64,000 nt of DNA from Promethearchaeota archaeon (GCA_030606485.1 JAUWGH010000001.1:124001-188000); one strand, 5' to 3'; shown: positions 53,067-62,308, numbered from the stretch's first letter. Notes: generated by a model from the sequence alone, not told the origin. Program-made: numbers and translations.

Positions 53067-53166
53067 CGCAGAAGGAGGGAATTGAACCCCCGCGTGTGAA
53101 ACACACACCGGCTTTCCCGATTCTAAGAATCTCGAGGCCGGCGCCTTACCACTAGACTACTTCTGC
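53067..53166 (-). tRNA. tRNA-Ser (anticodon CGA) with 17-base intron
   Basis: Class II tRNA. Acceptor GCAGAAG/CTTCTGC, discriminator G (typical for Ser), D-stem GTC/GGC, anticodon stem CCGGC/GCCGG, loop CT-CGA-G-(intron)-A, variable arm GTGTG/CACAC, T-arm GGGGG-TTCAATT-CCCTC. The anticodon CGA is at 53132-53134. An extra 17 bases (53114-53130) lie after position 37 and fold as an ATTC/GAAT hairpin; CTCG can pair with CGGG to form a splice-site helix. CCA is not encoded. It is recognised by the common-type SerRS found here. Confidence 0.85.
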
Positions 53167-53362
53167 TTGTGCTATATTACTTAATTAAATTTTTTAATTT
53201 ATTTTCTATTATTAAATATGGGAAGTTTTTTTTAATTATTTTTACTCACATTCAAATATTGGAAATTTCTTCATTTTGCTATAAAGATTTTCCCAAATGA
53301 AATATATATTATTTTGCAAAATATTAATTAAACATTTTTAGAATTTTTACTATTGAAAATTC

Positions 53363-53367
53363 GAGGT
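53363..53367 (+). promoter_or_regulatory. Ribosome-binding site of the papain-like gene
   Basis: GAGGT, four bases before in-frame ATC 53372 and seven before CTG 53375. No such sequence precedes TTG 53405, so it favours a near-cognate start. Confidence 0.45.
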
Positions 53368-53371
53368 TTTT

Positions 53372-54268
53372 ATCCTGTCACATAATTCGCCCCTTTATTC
53401 CCAATTGCCTAATAGTTGTGGATTATCCACCTTTCTAATGTTGATTAATCCAGAAAAAAATACTACTGTAAAAAAATTTTTAGAAGGATTTTTCCAAAAA
53501 ATGAAATTTCTGGTTTTAGATCTTAAAGATAACAAAAAAGAATTTCGATGGTCCTATGTACTTGAATATATTATTTTAAAATCACTAGGAAATAATAAAT
53601 TAAGTGATCATTTATCAAAACAAATTCCTGAATTACTTGAAAATTCTAAAATACTTATTAAATCTGAACTTAAAAAAGAGAAAGACACGGATTTTATTGT
53701 AAATAGCGAACTGAGAAAAAATTCATTAGATTCTTATTTTAAAACTGGTTTAGAAAATCCTTTTATTATTAGGAATCACCTCTATTCGATAAAACATAAT
53801 TATGAATTAAGGATTCTCTTTAGTTTATTTGGTGGGAAGTATCTTTCTCAGGAATTAAGTGATTTGAGCGGATTTTTTTATTTTACAAATGATGATTTGA
53901 AAGACTTAAATGGCGAAAGATTTATCTTAAAATATCAAGCTATTAAAAATCATATTGAGAAAGGTCCCAATCATTGTATTGCAATTAATTCATCCTATCA
54001 TTGGCTTGCGTTAATATCAGCCTTAAAAATTGGAAAAGACCATCTCTTAATATTAAATGATCCCAATAAAACTAAACAAATTAAGAAAAAAATTTCAAAG
54101 AGAAAATTCTCTGACAAAGATCTCTTCTATTTTTTTAAATACGATCTAAAAAACGCAATAATATTAACTGAAGAGATAAAAGAATTTTTAGAAAAGGAAT
54201 TATCTAAAGAAAAAAATCTGCTTATAAATTTACTCAGAATGATTAAAAAAGATAAGAAAGAAGAATAG
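53372..54268 (+). CDS. Papain-like (C39-type) cysteine peptidase candidate; non-standard start
   Basis: About 298 residues. QLPNSCGLSTFLMLI near the N-terminus carries a probable nucleophile Cys preceded by Asn/Gln and followed by Gly-Leu, as in C39-like and papain-fold peptidases. Near residue 210 CIAINSSYHWLALISAL holds a His, followed by LLILNDPNK with an Asp that could complete the triad. The rest is helical. Families such as C39 or Atg4/UFSP-like proteases are possible; I cannot decide. The first standard start TTG 53405 would start two residues before the active-site region and has no RBS, so ATC 53372 or CTG 53375 after GAGGT is preferred. Confidence 0.6.
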   Translation: MLSHNSPLYSQLPNSCGLSTFLMLINPEKNTTVKKFLEGFFQKMKFLVLDLKDNKKEFRWSYVLEYIILKSLGNNKLSDHLSKQIPELLENSKILIKSELKKEKDTDFIVNSELRKNSLDSYFKTGLENPFIIRNHLYSIKHNYELRILFSLFGGKYLSQELSDLSGFFYFTNDDLKDLNGERFILKYQAIKNHIEKGPNHCIAINSSYHWLALISALKIGKDHLLILNDPNKTKQIKKKISKRKFSDKDLFYFFKYDLKNAIILTEEIKEFLEKELSKEKNLLINLLRMIKKDKKEE

Positions 54269-54318
54269 TCCAATTTTATGATATCTCTGGAAAGATGGTC
54301 AATAAAAAAACTTTAAAT

Positions 54319-54615
54319 TCAAGCTGGAATATATACTTTTAATTTAGGGGTTGATTTCTTTAAAATTAAAAGTCCTTCCTCCTTGTATCCTTCTAGTAAT
54401 TTTTTCGCAGTTGAAACTCTAATCTCATACTTCATTGATATTGTTGTTGGAGTAATAGTTTTTAGCTTCATAATCTCTTCCTTTATTTGTTTTTCTAAAC
54501 TAGCAGGAATAAAAACATCTCTTTTTGTAATACTTACTTGTTTTACTCTTCCATATTTTCTTCCAAGTTTAATCGTCTTTTTAACTACACTTAATTTTTC
54601 TTCTTTTTCAGACAT
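54319..54615 (-). CDS. rps25e: Small-subunit ribosomal protein eS25
   Basis: 98 residues. The winged-helix core ITPTTISMKYEIRVSTAKKLLEGYKEEGLLILKKSTPKLKVYIPA matches eS25; the N-terminal half (RKYGRVKQVSITKRDVFIPASLEKQI) is basic as expected. eS25 is found in eukaryotes and in a subset of archaea including Asgards, and contacts tRNA at the E-site and viral IRES RNAs in eukaryotes. It is a single gene starting at ATG 54615. Confidence 0.85.
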   Translation of the reverse strand: MSEKEEKLSVVKKTIKLGRKYGRVKQVSITKRDVFIPASLEKQIKEEIMKLKTITPTTISMKYEIRVSTAKKLLEGYKEEGLLILKKSTPKLKVYIPA

Positions 54616-54755
54616 TCATTACACACTTATTGATTAAAATTAGTATTATTTACAACTTAAAGCCAAATTATATTAAGAAATGTAGAGATTGAAAAAATAT
54701 AAAATTTATTCTTTTATATTTATTGATAAGGACTTATTTTTTGGAATTGTGAATT

Positions 54756-55382
54756 GTGTCTGATTATTATTTTAATATTAAGACTAAGAGACCCGAAGAA
54801 ATTTATCAAAATGTTTTTGAATACTTTAAAGATGACCAAATAATTAAATATAGTACATCTAAAAGTATGATGAAAATCCAAGAGAAAATTACTTTAAGAG
54901 CGTTAGAAATTATTAAAATTCAACCAAAAGATTTAATCCTTGATGCGGGGAGTGGTTGTGGTTTCTCTTCAATAGTGCTAAGAGAGTTAGGTTTCAATGT
55001 AGTATCGTTGGATATCATTAGACACTTACTTAATTATTATCAACTTCCTGAAATGAATCCTGTTCTTGCTGATATATGTTTGACTCCTTTTAGAGATGAG
55101 ACTTTTGGAGCAATAATATCAATCTCCGCACTTCAATGGATATATTCAGATTCCAATATGGAAAAAGATTTGAATAATCTAATCATTTCATTTCATCGAA
55201 TTTTAAAACCTAATGGAAAAGTTATTTTTCAATTTTACCCCAAAACTAATCTTATTATGGAAAAAATCGGTTCCACCTTTAAAAAAAAAGATTTTTTCGA
55301 AGGAAACTTCATTATAGATAATATCAAAAGCCCTAAAAAGAGAAAAATTTTTTTGTTTCTAAAAAAAAAGATCCAAAATTAA
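54756..55382 (+). CDS. BUD23-like SAM-dependent methyltransferase
   Basis: 208 residues starting at GTG 54756. Motif I LILDAGSGCGFSSIVLRELG (about residues 62-81), VVSLDII (motif II), LADICLTPFRDETFGAIISISALQWIY and FHRILKPNGKVIFQF. The combination MKIQEKITLRALEII ... PFR ... ISISALQWI is characteristic of BUD23/MERM1, which methylates N7 of a guanine in the small-subunit rRNA of eukaryotes. It is probably an rRNA methyltransferase here too. The Lys-rich C-terminus is shorter than in yeast. Confidence 0.75.
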   Translation: MSDYYFNIKTKRPEEIYQNVFEYFKDDQIIKYSTSKSMMKIQEKITLRALEIIKIQPKDLILDAGSGCGFSSIVLRELGFNVVSLDIIRHLLNYYQLPEMNPVLADICLTPFRDETFGAIISISALQWIYSDSNMEKDLNNLIISFHRILKPNGKVIFQFYPKTNLIMEKIGSTFKKKDFFEGNFIIDNIKSPKKRKIFLFLKKKIQN

Positions 55383-55587
55383 ATCCAATAAATTTATTTT
55401 ATTTTAAAAAAATAAATAATTATAACTTTTGTCGGATTTGCTCAAGATATAATCAATTTTTCCTCATTTTTGGAAATAAATATAATACTACGATAATGTT
55501 AACTTAAAAAACTTTTAAAAACTCAAATTTGTATTAATGTGTTACATATCTTTTAAAAAATCTAATAACAAAATTCAATGATATAAA

Positions 55588-58500
55588 ATGAAAAATAAAA
55601 AAACACTAAGCATAATGGCGATTTTATTTGTTTCAATGCTTCTCATACCTTTAAATAATATTTTTATTAACATTGATAATGAAAATATCAATAATGAGAT
55701 TGTAGACGATGATTCACAAATCGATAAAAAATTTGATACATTTGATCTTTTTGTGACTCCAGATTTAAGCGAAGTAAGCCTTGATCCTTGGTGGAATGGT
55801 TCATTCCTATACAGAAAGCTTATCAATATTACAAATCCTAATCCCGTAGATTTAGTTAATCATACAGTCTCAATAGAAATTAATTATAGTGAATTGGTAA
55901 ATGCTAACAAAATGAATTCAAGCTTAAAAGATGTAAGGATTGTGGAAAATGATATATTGAGAGAATATTACATCAAACAGGATTTTCCTGTAGCTGGTAA
56001 TGCAACAATTTGGTTTAAAGCCAACTGCTCGGCAAGCACAACAGACTATGATACATTTATGTATTATGGAAATGATACGTTTGAATATGCCAGTACGCTT
56101 TTAAGCGAAAATCCTGCCGGATTAATATGGTATGAGTTTGAGGAAAGTTCTGGTAGCACTGCCGTTGATTCGCTTGGTAATTATAATGCGACATATCGAG
56201 GTGGTTATCCTACTCCTACGACAGATAGTCAAGTTGGAGCGAGGGCTATTCAAATGGACGGAACTAGCGATTATTTATCTATTGATAGTAAGCATTTCTC
56301 TACAATCGGAGAAATTAGTGGGCTTACTGTTACGTGTTGGTTCAAGACACCAGAAACTGGAGTTGAGTGGACTTATAATTGGGCGTTTTTCGATTACGAT
56401 AGGTCTGAGTATTTCAATTTTTATATAAGAGGAGATGACGGGAGAATAGGATTTTCTACAAAACCTAGTTCTGGAAATATAGATGACTTTTATAGTACTA
56501 ATAGTTATAACAACGATGCTTGGCATTTCGCCGCTGTTGTTTACGACGGAGATAATAAATTTATTTATGTCGATCCAGATAGTGGTACGCCAGAGGTCTC
56601 CGGATTTGGTTCAGCTCCAACAGCTCATCCTGGATTGGATTTGGGTTCTGGCTCTACAAGATATGGATTCGTAGGAGATGGTTCTGAAGCCACTTCAGAC
56701 AATGGTAATCGCAACAATAGATATTACGAAGGCATTATCGACGATCTTAGATATTTCGAAAAGGCTCTACCTAGTTCGGATATATTTGACATATATAAGA
56801 ATTACTACCTTACAACCAATTTAAATGAAGAACAACTACAACAAGCCCAAGTAGAATTCACAACATTAGATGTGGATGGAAGGATCGTTCCAAACGCAGA
56901 AGTTTCCTTATATAATGGCACTACTGGGATATGGTTTTCTACAAAAAACTCATCTACGGATGGCACTATAACTTTTACTAATCTAGATAACGATGAGTAC
57001 AATGTTACTGTTAATTATACACTCAACTCTGGACTTGAAGAACTAGTTTTTAATAGTTCTGATAGTTCGTATGGTAAATATAATTTTACTCTCACCGGAC
57101 TCTATCATACATTTGATTTACCCTTAAAGATGTGTTCGTTTGACTTTCAAATAGTCGATTGGGATAAATATCCTTTAAATTATGGATACATAAATGTTAG
57201 TGAAAAACCTACGGGTGTTGTCTTAGAAACTCTAATACTTGATAGTGATGGAAAGACAACCTTCCGCTGGCTTAATAGAACTTTATACTATTATAAAACC
57301 TATTATAAAAACGATGATTACAATCCATTTACGACTCCTTTAAACGAAAGTTATATAAATAGAAGTTGGTACATTCAAAATGAAAAGATTTACAATCAAA
57401 CAATAAATGTAAATGAAACTGCTATTCCTGGTCCTGGAATTTATCAAGTTAAAGAGTATTTTTATACAAATGGCTCAAAGACTATTCTTGGTAATAAAAA
57501 AATATTGAAAGCTAATATAACATTATCGAATATGGAAAATAATCTCGATTGGGTAAAAATTTATTATGTAGATAAAGATGGAAATACATATAGTGGTGTT
57601 ATTGATGACCATCTTCTGTATCAAAATACAACTTATACGCTTACAGATAAAAATGATTTTATACAGATCGATATGAGAAACCCACAAAATCTCCCCAGTC
57701 AGTTAGTAGCCGATAATTACGAGGTATATGGCTTATATATTGATGTTCAAGGTCAAAATAGTACTCAATGCAACGGAACGGTTAAAATAGATACGATTGA
57801 AACATATAATGTTTATAATCGAACGGCTTTAGCTAAAATACATATTAAAGTAATTGACAATACCATATTTTCACCGGTACCTTCGGTTATTGTTCATGTA
57901 ATAAATGGATCAATAGAGACTGGCATTTCAGTAGTGAATCTAACTACAGCTGATGATGGATTCGCCTATGGTCAACAAAACAGTGATATTGGTTTTTGGT
58001 ATTTAAATGGACATTCATATAATTTTACTTTTGAATACTTTGGCGTGAAAAACAAATACTTTACAGTAAATGATACAGATCCATCACAATGGGAGCCTAT
58101 TAATGTAGATAAATATAATTATACACTTCAGGGAAATTCCTCGATTATATTTCAACTCATAATAGACCCAAGTTTATATATAACTAGTTTTATTGAATCT
58201 AGCGGTTATAATTCAGCAATCTGGGGACAAAATATAATATATACGGTAAAGTTCTCATCTTCAACAAATGGTCAAACTGGTCCTTGGACTCCAATTACAG
58301 AACCTGACGAAATAATAACCACAATTAAAGACTTTGACGGTGTACCTCTATTATCCAAACCAATGGACGAATTAGGTGGTGGATTTTTCACAGTTACCTT
58401 TAATTCAGGTAGTTTATCTGCTAGCGATAGTAGTGTATCATATTCCGTTGAAATTACAGGAAATAAGGTAGGATATAGTGATCCAACCCCTAAAACTTTT

Positions 58501-60069
58501 CTACTTCAAGTATATGCTATTCAAACAGATATTTGCTTGCATAATTCGAGTAATCCAGCTCAAAATTTAACCGAAGTTTCACAATATTATAACGAATTAA
58601 CCAATATAATGGTTTCATATTATGTAAACGGTAGTCCTGACTCACGATTAACTGGGGGTAAACTAAGTTACACTTGGGACTATGGCTCGGGTTCTGATAT
58701 TGGAGAAGATTCGATATATCCAGGATATTATTCATTTGAAATTAACACTTCAAGTGCTCCTAGTACTGCAAAATATGGAATTGATGTGAGTGTGTCGCTT
58801 GAAAATTATACAACAAAAAATTATATAGCTTATATCAATATTCTCCCAAGATCTACTACTATTAACGGAACTACAACACTTAAACACATTTCTAAAAATG
58901 TGTGGATAAAAGATGAATATAATTTTACATTTGAATATAATGATACTACTGAAACAGAAAATTTTAGAGTGGGCGATTTGGAAACAGCATTCTATTACTG
59001 GTATAAAATTGACGCCAACGGAACACCAATAGGAACCCCAAGTCCTCAAATCAATTTAAACTTAACAGAAGATAAATTATTTATTCTAGATTTTGATACA
59101 GAATTAAGAGATATCGGAGATTACGTGATTTTTATTACATTACAAAAAAATAATTACGAAGCTAGAAATGCATTTATAAATTTAGCAATTAATAAGAGAA
59201 CAATGAGTTATACTCTCTCTGCGACCAATTTAGAAGGTTCTCAAGTAAATGTGGTCAAGGGAGCAAATGTAGTCTTTACACTTGATTTAAAGGACAATTC
59301 AAGAAATTTGGCAGATTTGAATAATGCAACAGTTTTATTAACGATTGGAACTGAGCAATACGTGTTTAATAAAACTGGGAATGGTATATACGAATTAATT
59401 TTATCAACTGCTGATATCGATGCTTTTTTTATACCTAATATACTCACAGGAGCGATTAATATTTCAAAGGAGGATTATATTTCAGAATCTATTCCAATTA
59501 CGATTGTTGTTGGAATGGAACAGATACTCCCTGGAATTCCATTATTTTATTTCATATTGGTAGTTGGTGCTTTTGCGATATCCATTAGTGGTATAGTTGG
59601 ATATAAAGTAATTCAGTATAGCAGAATTCCAGAATTTACAAAGAAGGTAAATAAAATGAGAAAAGCGATTAAATCAGATAAAACTATATCAGAAACTCTA
59701 GCTACAGAAACCAAAATGGAGTATATGCTAGAATCATTAGGTGATAGATGGGGAAAATTAGGAATATCATTAGAAGAAATTCTTGGAATAAAAGTTAAAA
59801 AATTAGGTGAAATTAAAAAAGAATCCATAGAAGCTGAAGAAAAGCCACCGGAATCTGAAAAAGAATATCCAGAGGTCGAGAAAGAACCATCGGAGCCTGA
59901 AATAGAATATCCAGAGGTCGAGAAAGAACCATCCGAACCTGAAATGGAATATCCAGAAGTTGAAAAAGAACCACCAGAGCCTGAATGGGAATATCCAGAA
60001 CCTGAAAAGGAACCACCAGAAACTGAGAAAGAATTTGATGAAAATCAAGAGGGAGGTAGTGAAGAGTAA
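55588..60069 (+). CDS. Giant membrane-anchored surface protein (DUF2341, LamG, cytosolic repeat tail)
   Basis: 1493 residues. Signal-like N-terminus (TLSIMAILFVSMLLIPL), then a DUF2341 domain (WNGSFLYRKLINITN ... FMYYGND, about 70-160). A LamG/concanavalin-like domain (NPAGLIWYEFEESSGSTAVDS ... to about 400) follows. Then come about 900 residues of beta-rich, N-glycosylation-rich (NxS/T) repeats of the carboxypeptidase-regulatory/Ig kind. A single membrane helix lies at about 1317-1341. The cytoplasmic tail has helical segments and four 14-residue repeats of EYPEVEKEPSEPE type. It has a receptor/adhesin layout. The stop TAA overlaps the next ATG by one base, so the longin-like protein is co-translated and may bind the tail. 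Confidence 0.88.
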   Translation: MKNKKTLSIMAILFVSMLLIPLNNIFINIDNENINNEIVDDDSQIDKKFDTFDLFVTPDLSEVSLDPWWNGSFLYRKLINITNPNPVDLVNHTVSIEINYSELVNANKMNSSLKDVRIVENDILREYYIKQDFPVAGNATIWFKANCSASTTDYDTFMYYGNDTFEYASTLLSENPAGLIWYEFEESSGSTAVDSLGNYNATYRGGYPTPTTDSQVGARAIQMDGTSDYLSIDSKHFSTIGEISGLTVTCWFKTPETGVEWTYNWAFFDYDRSEYFNFYIRGDDGRIGFSTKPSSGNIDDFYSTNSYNNDAWHFAAVVYDGDNKFIYVDPDSGTPEVSGFGSAPTAHPGLDLGSGSTRYGFVGDGSEATSDNGNRNNRYYEGIIDDLRYFEKALPSSDIFDIYKNYYLTTNLNEEQLQQAQVEFTTLDVDGRIVPNAEVSLYNGTTGIWFSTKNSSTDGTITFTNLDNDEYNVTVNYTLNSGLEELVFNSSDSSYGKYNFTLTGLYHTFDLPLKMCSFDFQIVDWDKYPLNYGYINVSEKPTGVVLETLILDSDGKTTFRWLNRTLYYYKTYYKNDDYNPFTTPLNESYINRSWYIQNEKIYNQTINVNETAIPGPGIYQVKEYFYTNGSKTILGNKKILKANITLSNMENNLDWVKIYYVDKDGNTYSGVIDDHLLYQNTTYTLTDKNDFIQIDMRNPQNLPSQLVADNYEVYGLYIDVQGQNSTQCNGTVKIDTIETYNVYNRTALAKIHIKVIDNTIFSPVPSVIVHVINGSIETGISVVNLTTADDGFAYGQQNSDIGFWYLNGHSYNFTFEYFGVKNKYFTVNDTDPSQWEPINVDKYNYTLQGNSSIIFQLIIDPSLYITSFIESSGYNSAIWGQNIIYTVKFSSSTNGQTGPWTPITEPDEIITTIKDFDGVPLLSKPMDELGGGFFTVTFNSGSLSASDSSVSYSVEITGNKVGYSDPTPKTFLLQVYAIQTDICLHNSSNPAQNLTEVSQYYNELTNIMVSYYVNGSPDSRLTGGKLSYTWDYGSGSDIGEDSIYPGYYSFEINTSSAPSTAKYGIDVSVSLENYTTKNYIAYINILPRSTTINGTTTLKHISKNVWIKDEYNFTFEYNDTTETENFRVGDLETAFYYWYKIDANGTPIGTPSPQINLNLTEDKLFILDFDTELRDIGDYVIFITLQKNNYEARNAFINLAINKRTMSYTLSATNLEGSQVNVVKGANVVFTLDLKDNSRNLADLNNATVLLTIGTEQYVFNKTGNGIYELILSTADIDAFFIPNILTGAINISKEDYISESIPITIVVGMEQILPGIPLFYFILVVGAFAISISGIVGYKVIQYSRIPEFTKKVNKMRKAIKSDKTISETLATETKMEYMLESLGDRWGKLGISLEEILGIKVKKLGEIKKESIEAEEKPPESEKEYPEVEKEPSEPEIEYPEVEKEPSEPEMEYPEVEKEPPEPEWEYPEPEKEPPETEKEFDENQEGGSEE
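59863..60030 (+). repeat. Four tandem 42-bp repeats encoding the acidic-proline tail
   Basis: Four consecutive 42-base units begin at 59863, 59905, 59947 and 59989, coding for variants of EYPEVEKEPSEPE plus one more residue. The bases are well conserved, so the array is young and its copy number could vary among strains. Antisense frames without stops across it are artefacts. Confidence 0.85.
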
Positions 60070-61169
60070 TGCCAGTTGGATTAGTCATAATGAAATGGGA
60101 TGAAAGAGTAGGTACGCAAATTTTGGCTAAATATCCTGAAGAAGTTGTGATTGGTGACAAGACTTTAATGCAAGTCTATAGCACGCACGAATATACTGGG
60201 GAACCAGGCATGGTAAGCCTGATGGTGGGCCCATTAAACATTGCAAGTTATTATACAGGAGTAGATACAGGTTATTATATTATATTACTTTTGAGCTTAG
60301 AAGATGATCCTGATTTATATGAAGGTGGTTTGGCTGATGTCTCACGTCAAATTATCGCAAACATTGAAGAAGAATCTTTTCTAAATCTTATACCTTCAAT
60401 TTTTCAGAGATTATCTGTGTATCCAAAATTAAACGATGAACAACGACTTGCAATTGTTTACCAAGATGAGATTAAGAGATTAATTATAAATCGTTTAAGA
60501 GATGAGGGAGCAATTTCAAAATCGGAGTTAATAGTATGGTTAAAAGATCGATATAGACAGGGATTCGTTGATTTAGATGCAATTATTATGTCTTTAATTA
60601 AAAGCGATTTAATCAAAGAAACATCAGTGAAAGGCATGCCTTCAGAATTAATCTTTCTAATTCATGATATCTTGATAACCAGAGTTCCTCCAATAGAATT
60701 GCTAGCAAATCCCGCTGATAAAGGGCTGCCTTCAAACTTAGCCAATGATTATACAATAGAATCTCGAAAGTTTTTTCAAGGATATAAACCAGATGAAGAA
60801 GACAATTTATTACTGATTGAATTACTTATTGATCCACAAGTCTATGAATCTCTAAAGCTTTTGCGACAAGCAATTGTTACAAGAAATGATCTTGAAAAGC
60901 TCAAGAAAAAAGGTGTGGATGACGTTGATTATGTGCTCAAGAAGCTTTGGTCATCTAGAATGATTCAAGTATTTCAAGATGATAGAGGTAACGAATATTA
61001 CGCGCTTTTATCCGATTTCTACATTGAGAAATTTTTCCCAAAATACCTGTTGAATATAATAAGACGTGAATATGCTACCAAATCTAAATCTAACCAAGTC
61101 CTATTAGAATATCTAAGTGTATTACATGATACGTTTCAAGCAAAGAAAAAAACTAAAGTAAAAGAATAA
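60069..61169 (+). CDS. Longin-like domain protein with winged-helix repeats
   Basis: 366 residues. The N-terminal domain (VGLVIMKWDERVGTQILAKYP ... VSLMVGPLNIASYYTGVDTGYYIILLLSLEDDPDLYEGGL, about residues 3-95) has the longin/roadblock-like order. Two winged-helix-like segments follow: DEIKRLIINRLRDEGAISKSELIVWLKDRY and LLIELLIDPQVYESLKLLRQAIVTRNDLEKL. It is probably a cytosolic adaptor. Its ATG at 60069 overlaps the stop of the surface protein by one base, so the two are translationally coupled, suggesting a receptor-adaptor pair. Confidence 0.65.
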   Translation: MPVGLVIMKWDERVGTQILAKYPEEVVIGDKTLMQVYSTHEYTGEPGMVSLMVGPLNIASYYTGVDTGYYIILLLSLEDDPDLYEGGLADVSRQIIANIEEESFLNLIPSIFQRLSVYPKLNDEQRLAIVYQDEIKRLIINRLRDEGAISKSELIVWLKDRYRQGFVDLDAIIMSLIKSDLIKETSVKGMPSELIFLIHDILITRVPPIELLANPADKGLPSNLANDYTIESRKFFQGYKPDEEDNLLLIELLIDPQVYESLKLLRQAIVTRNDLEKLKKKGVDDVDYVLKKLWSSRMIQVFQDDRGNEYYALLSDFYIEKFFPKYLLNIIRREYATKSKSNQVLLEYLSVLHDTFQAKKKTKVKE

Positions 61170-61177
61170 ATAATATC

Positions 61178-61189
61178 TTTTTTTTTTTT
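61178..61189 (+). terminator. T-run terminator after the surface protein operon
   Basis: Twelve consecutive T residues nine bases after the stop of the longin-like gene, followed by more T-rich sequence before the convergent TGT-like gene. Confidence 0.5.
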
Positions 61190-61240
61190 AAAATATATTT
61201 TTAATCTCTTTTTTCTAGATGATATTTCAAAATTAGTTTA

Positions 61241-62308
61241 TTAATCATATTTTTTTAATACATCATCTTTTATTTTTAGTAGACCTTTAAAATATCTCGA
61301 ATTAATTCTTGAATCTAATGTTTCCAAGAACTTTTTTAAATTATTTTTATTTGAATTTAATTTTGAAACAAGGTTTCTCCAAATTGAAAGATTATGAATT
61401 ACTCTTGATTTTCTGTCTTTAATAAAGGTATTTACAATTTGTTTAATATTTTTTCTATTACATACCTCACATTTGCATTTATTTGTTGTAGCGAAAAATT
61501 TCTCCCTCTTTTTAAAGTTATCTTTTAAAACACTTGCCCTTAGGCTGTATCCATTTTCATTAAAGATTGTTCCATAAGCTAGTGCTGATGTGACTGGGGT
61601 GGAACCATCAAAACTTGAAACTCCAAAATAAGCTAAAATCGGTATTAAATAATAGCTTGCAACTCCACTAAAATGCACTTTAGCATTTTCTTTTATTACA
61701 TCTCTTATTCCCAGCCCAATTTCAAATAATCTTCTTATTCCTTCCTTCTTATATTTTGGATATTTTAAGAATTCGCTAACGCCGATACAAAAATGATTAT
61801 GCCCATCATTTGAAGCTTTCTCAAACCATTCTCTTGCAGATTCATAATTATTTACTTGGATGGAGCAGTAAATCGGTATGGTTGAATTATTATTTTCTCT
61901 GGCCCAATTAGCATATTCTAAGTTTTTCTTATAATATTTTATTAATTTAGAGGAATCTAACAACCAGTATAAAAATTTATCATAATTGATTTTTTTGCTA
62001 TAAATTTTCTTAAGTCTATCTTCTTCCACCTTTAAGTCTAGATCCCCAGGTTGCACATTTTTTGACATAAATCCAATTGTGTTTTCATTGGCTAATTTCA
62101 TTTGTTGAGCTAAAATTACCTCTTTAGATCTTTTTTCTGGATTTTTAATATTCCACCAATTTCCCGCATGGATAAATCGTAATGATTGATGAATTTCTAG
62201 AGCCCTTATTTTTGATGGTGTCAAATTATAAGGAATTGTTATCGGAATTGTATCAGTTAAACCCTCGATAAATGTGCTATAAAATTCGTAAGTTCCTTTA
62301 TATTTCAT
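61241..62308 (-). CDS. TGT-superfamily protein (tRNA-guanine transglycosylase / DpdA-like)
   Basis: About 355 residues from ATG 62308 (TTG 62314 is possible). FGVSSFDGSTPVTSALAYG corresponds to the TGT nucleophile loop (FDxxxPT), preceded by VHFSGVASYYLIPILAYFG. The C-terminal zinc motif CKCEVC followed by His (22 residues between) matches TGT (CXCXXC...H). It lacks the PUA domain of archaeal tRNA TGT and has an extended N-terminus. It could be a queuine/archaeosine-type or DpdA-like enzyme acting on DNA or another RNA; the substrate is undetermined. No preQ0 or archaeosine genes are in view. Confidence 0.65.
   Translation of the reverse strand: MKYKGTYEFYSTFIEGLTDTIPITIPYNLTPSKIRALEIHQSLRFIHAGNWWNIKNPEKRSKEVILAQQMKLANENTIGFMSKNVQPGDLDLKVEEDRLKKIYSKKINYDKFLYWLLDSSKLIKYYKKNLEYANWARENNNSTIPIYCSIQVNNYESAREWFEKASNDGHNHFCIGVSEFLKYPKYKKEGIRRLFEIGLGIRDVIKENAKVHFSGVASYYLIPILAYFGVSSFDGSTPVTSALAYGTIFNENGYSLRASVLKDNFKKREKFFATTNKCKCEVCNRKNIKQIVNTFIKDRKSRVIHNLSIWRNLVSKLNSNKNNLKKFLETLDSRINSRYFKGLLKIKDDVLKKYD

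Noticed and set aside
53067-53166. Reading the tRNA as tRNA-Leu or without an intron
   Set aside because: The discriminator base G, CGA anticodon and long GTGTG/CACAC variable arm fit tRNA-Ser; without the intron the anticodon loop would be 24 bases.
59803-60160. Antisense reading frames rich in Phe and Trp over the receptor tail
   Set aside because: They arise from the repeated Glu/Pro codons of the 42-bp array on the other strand.
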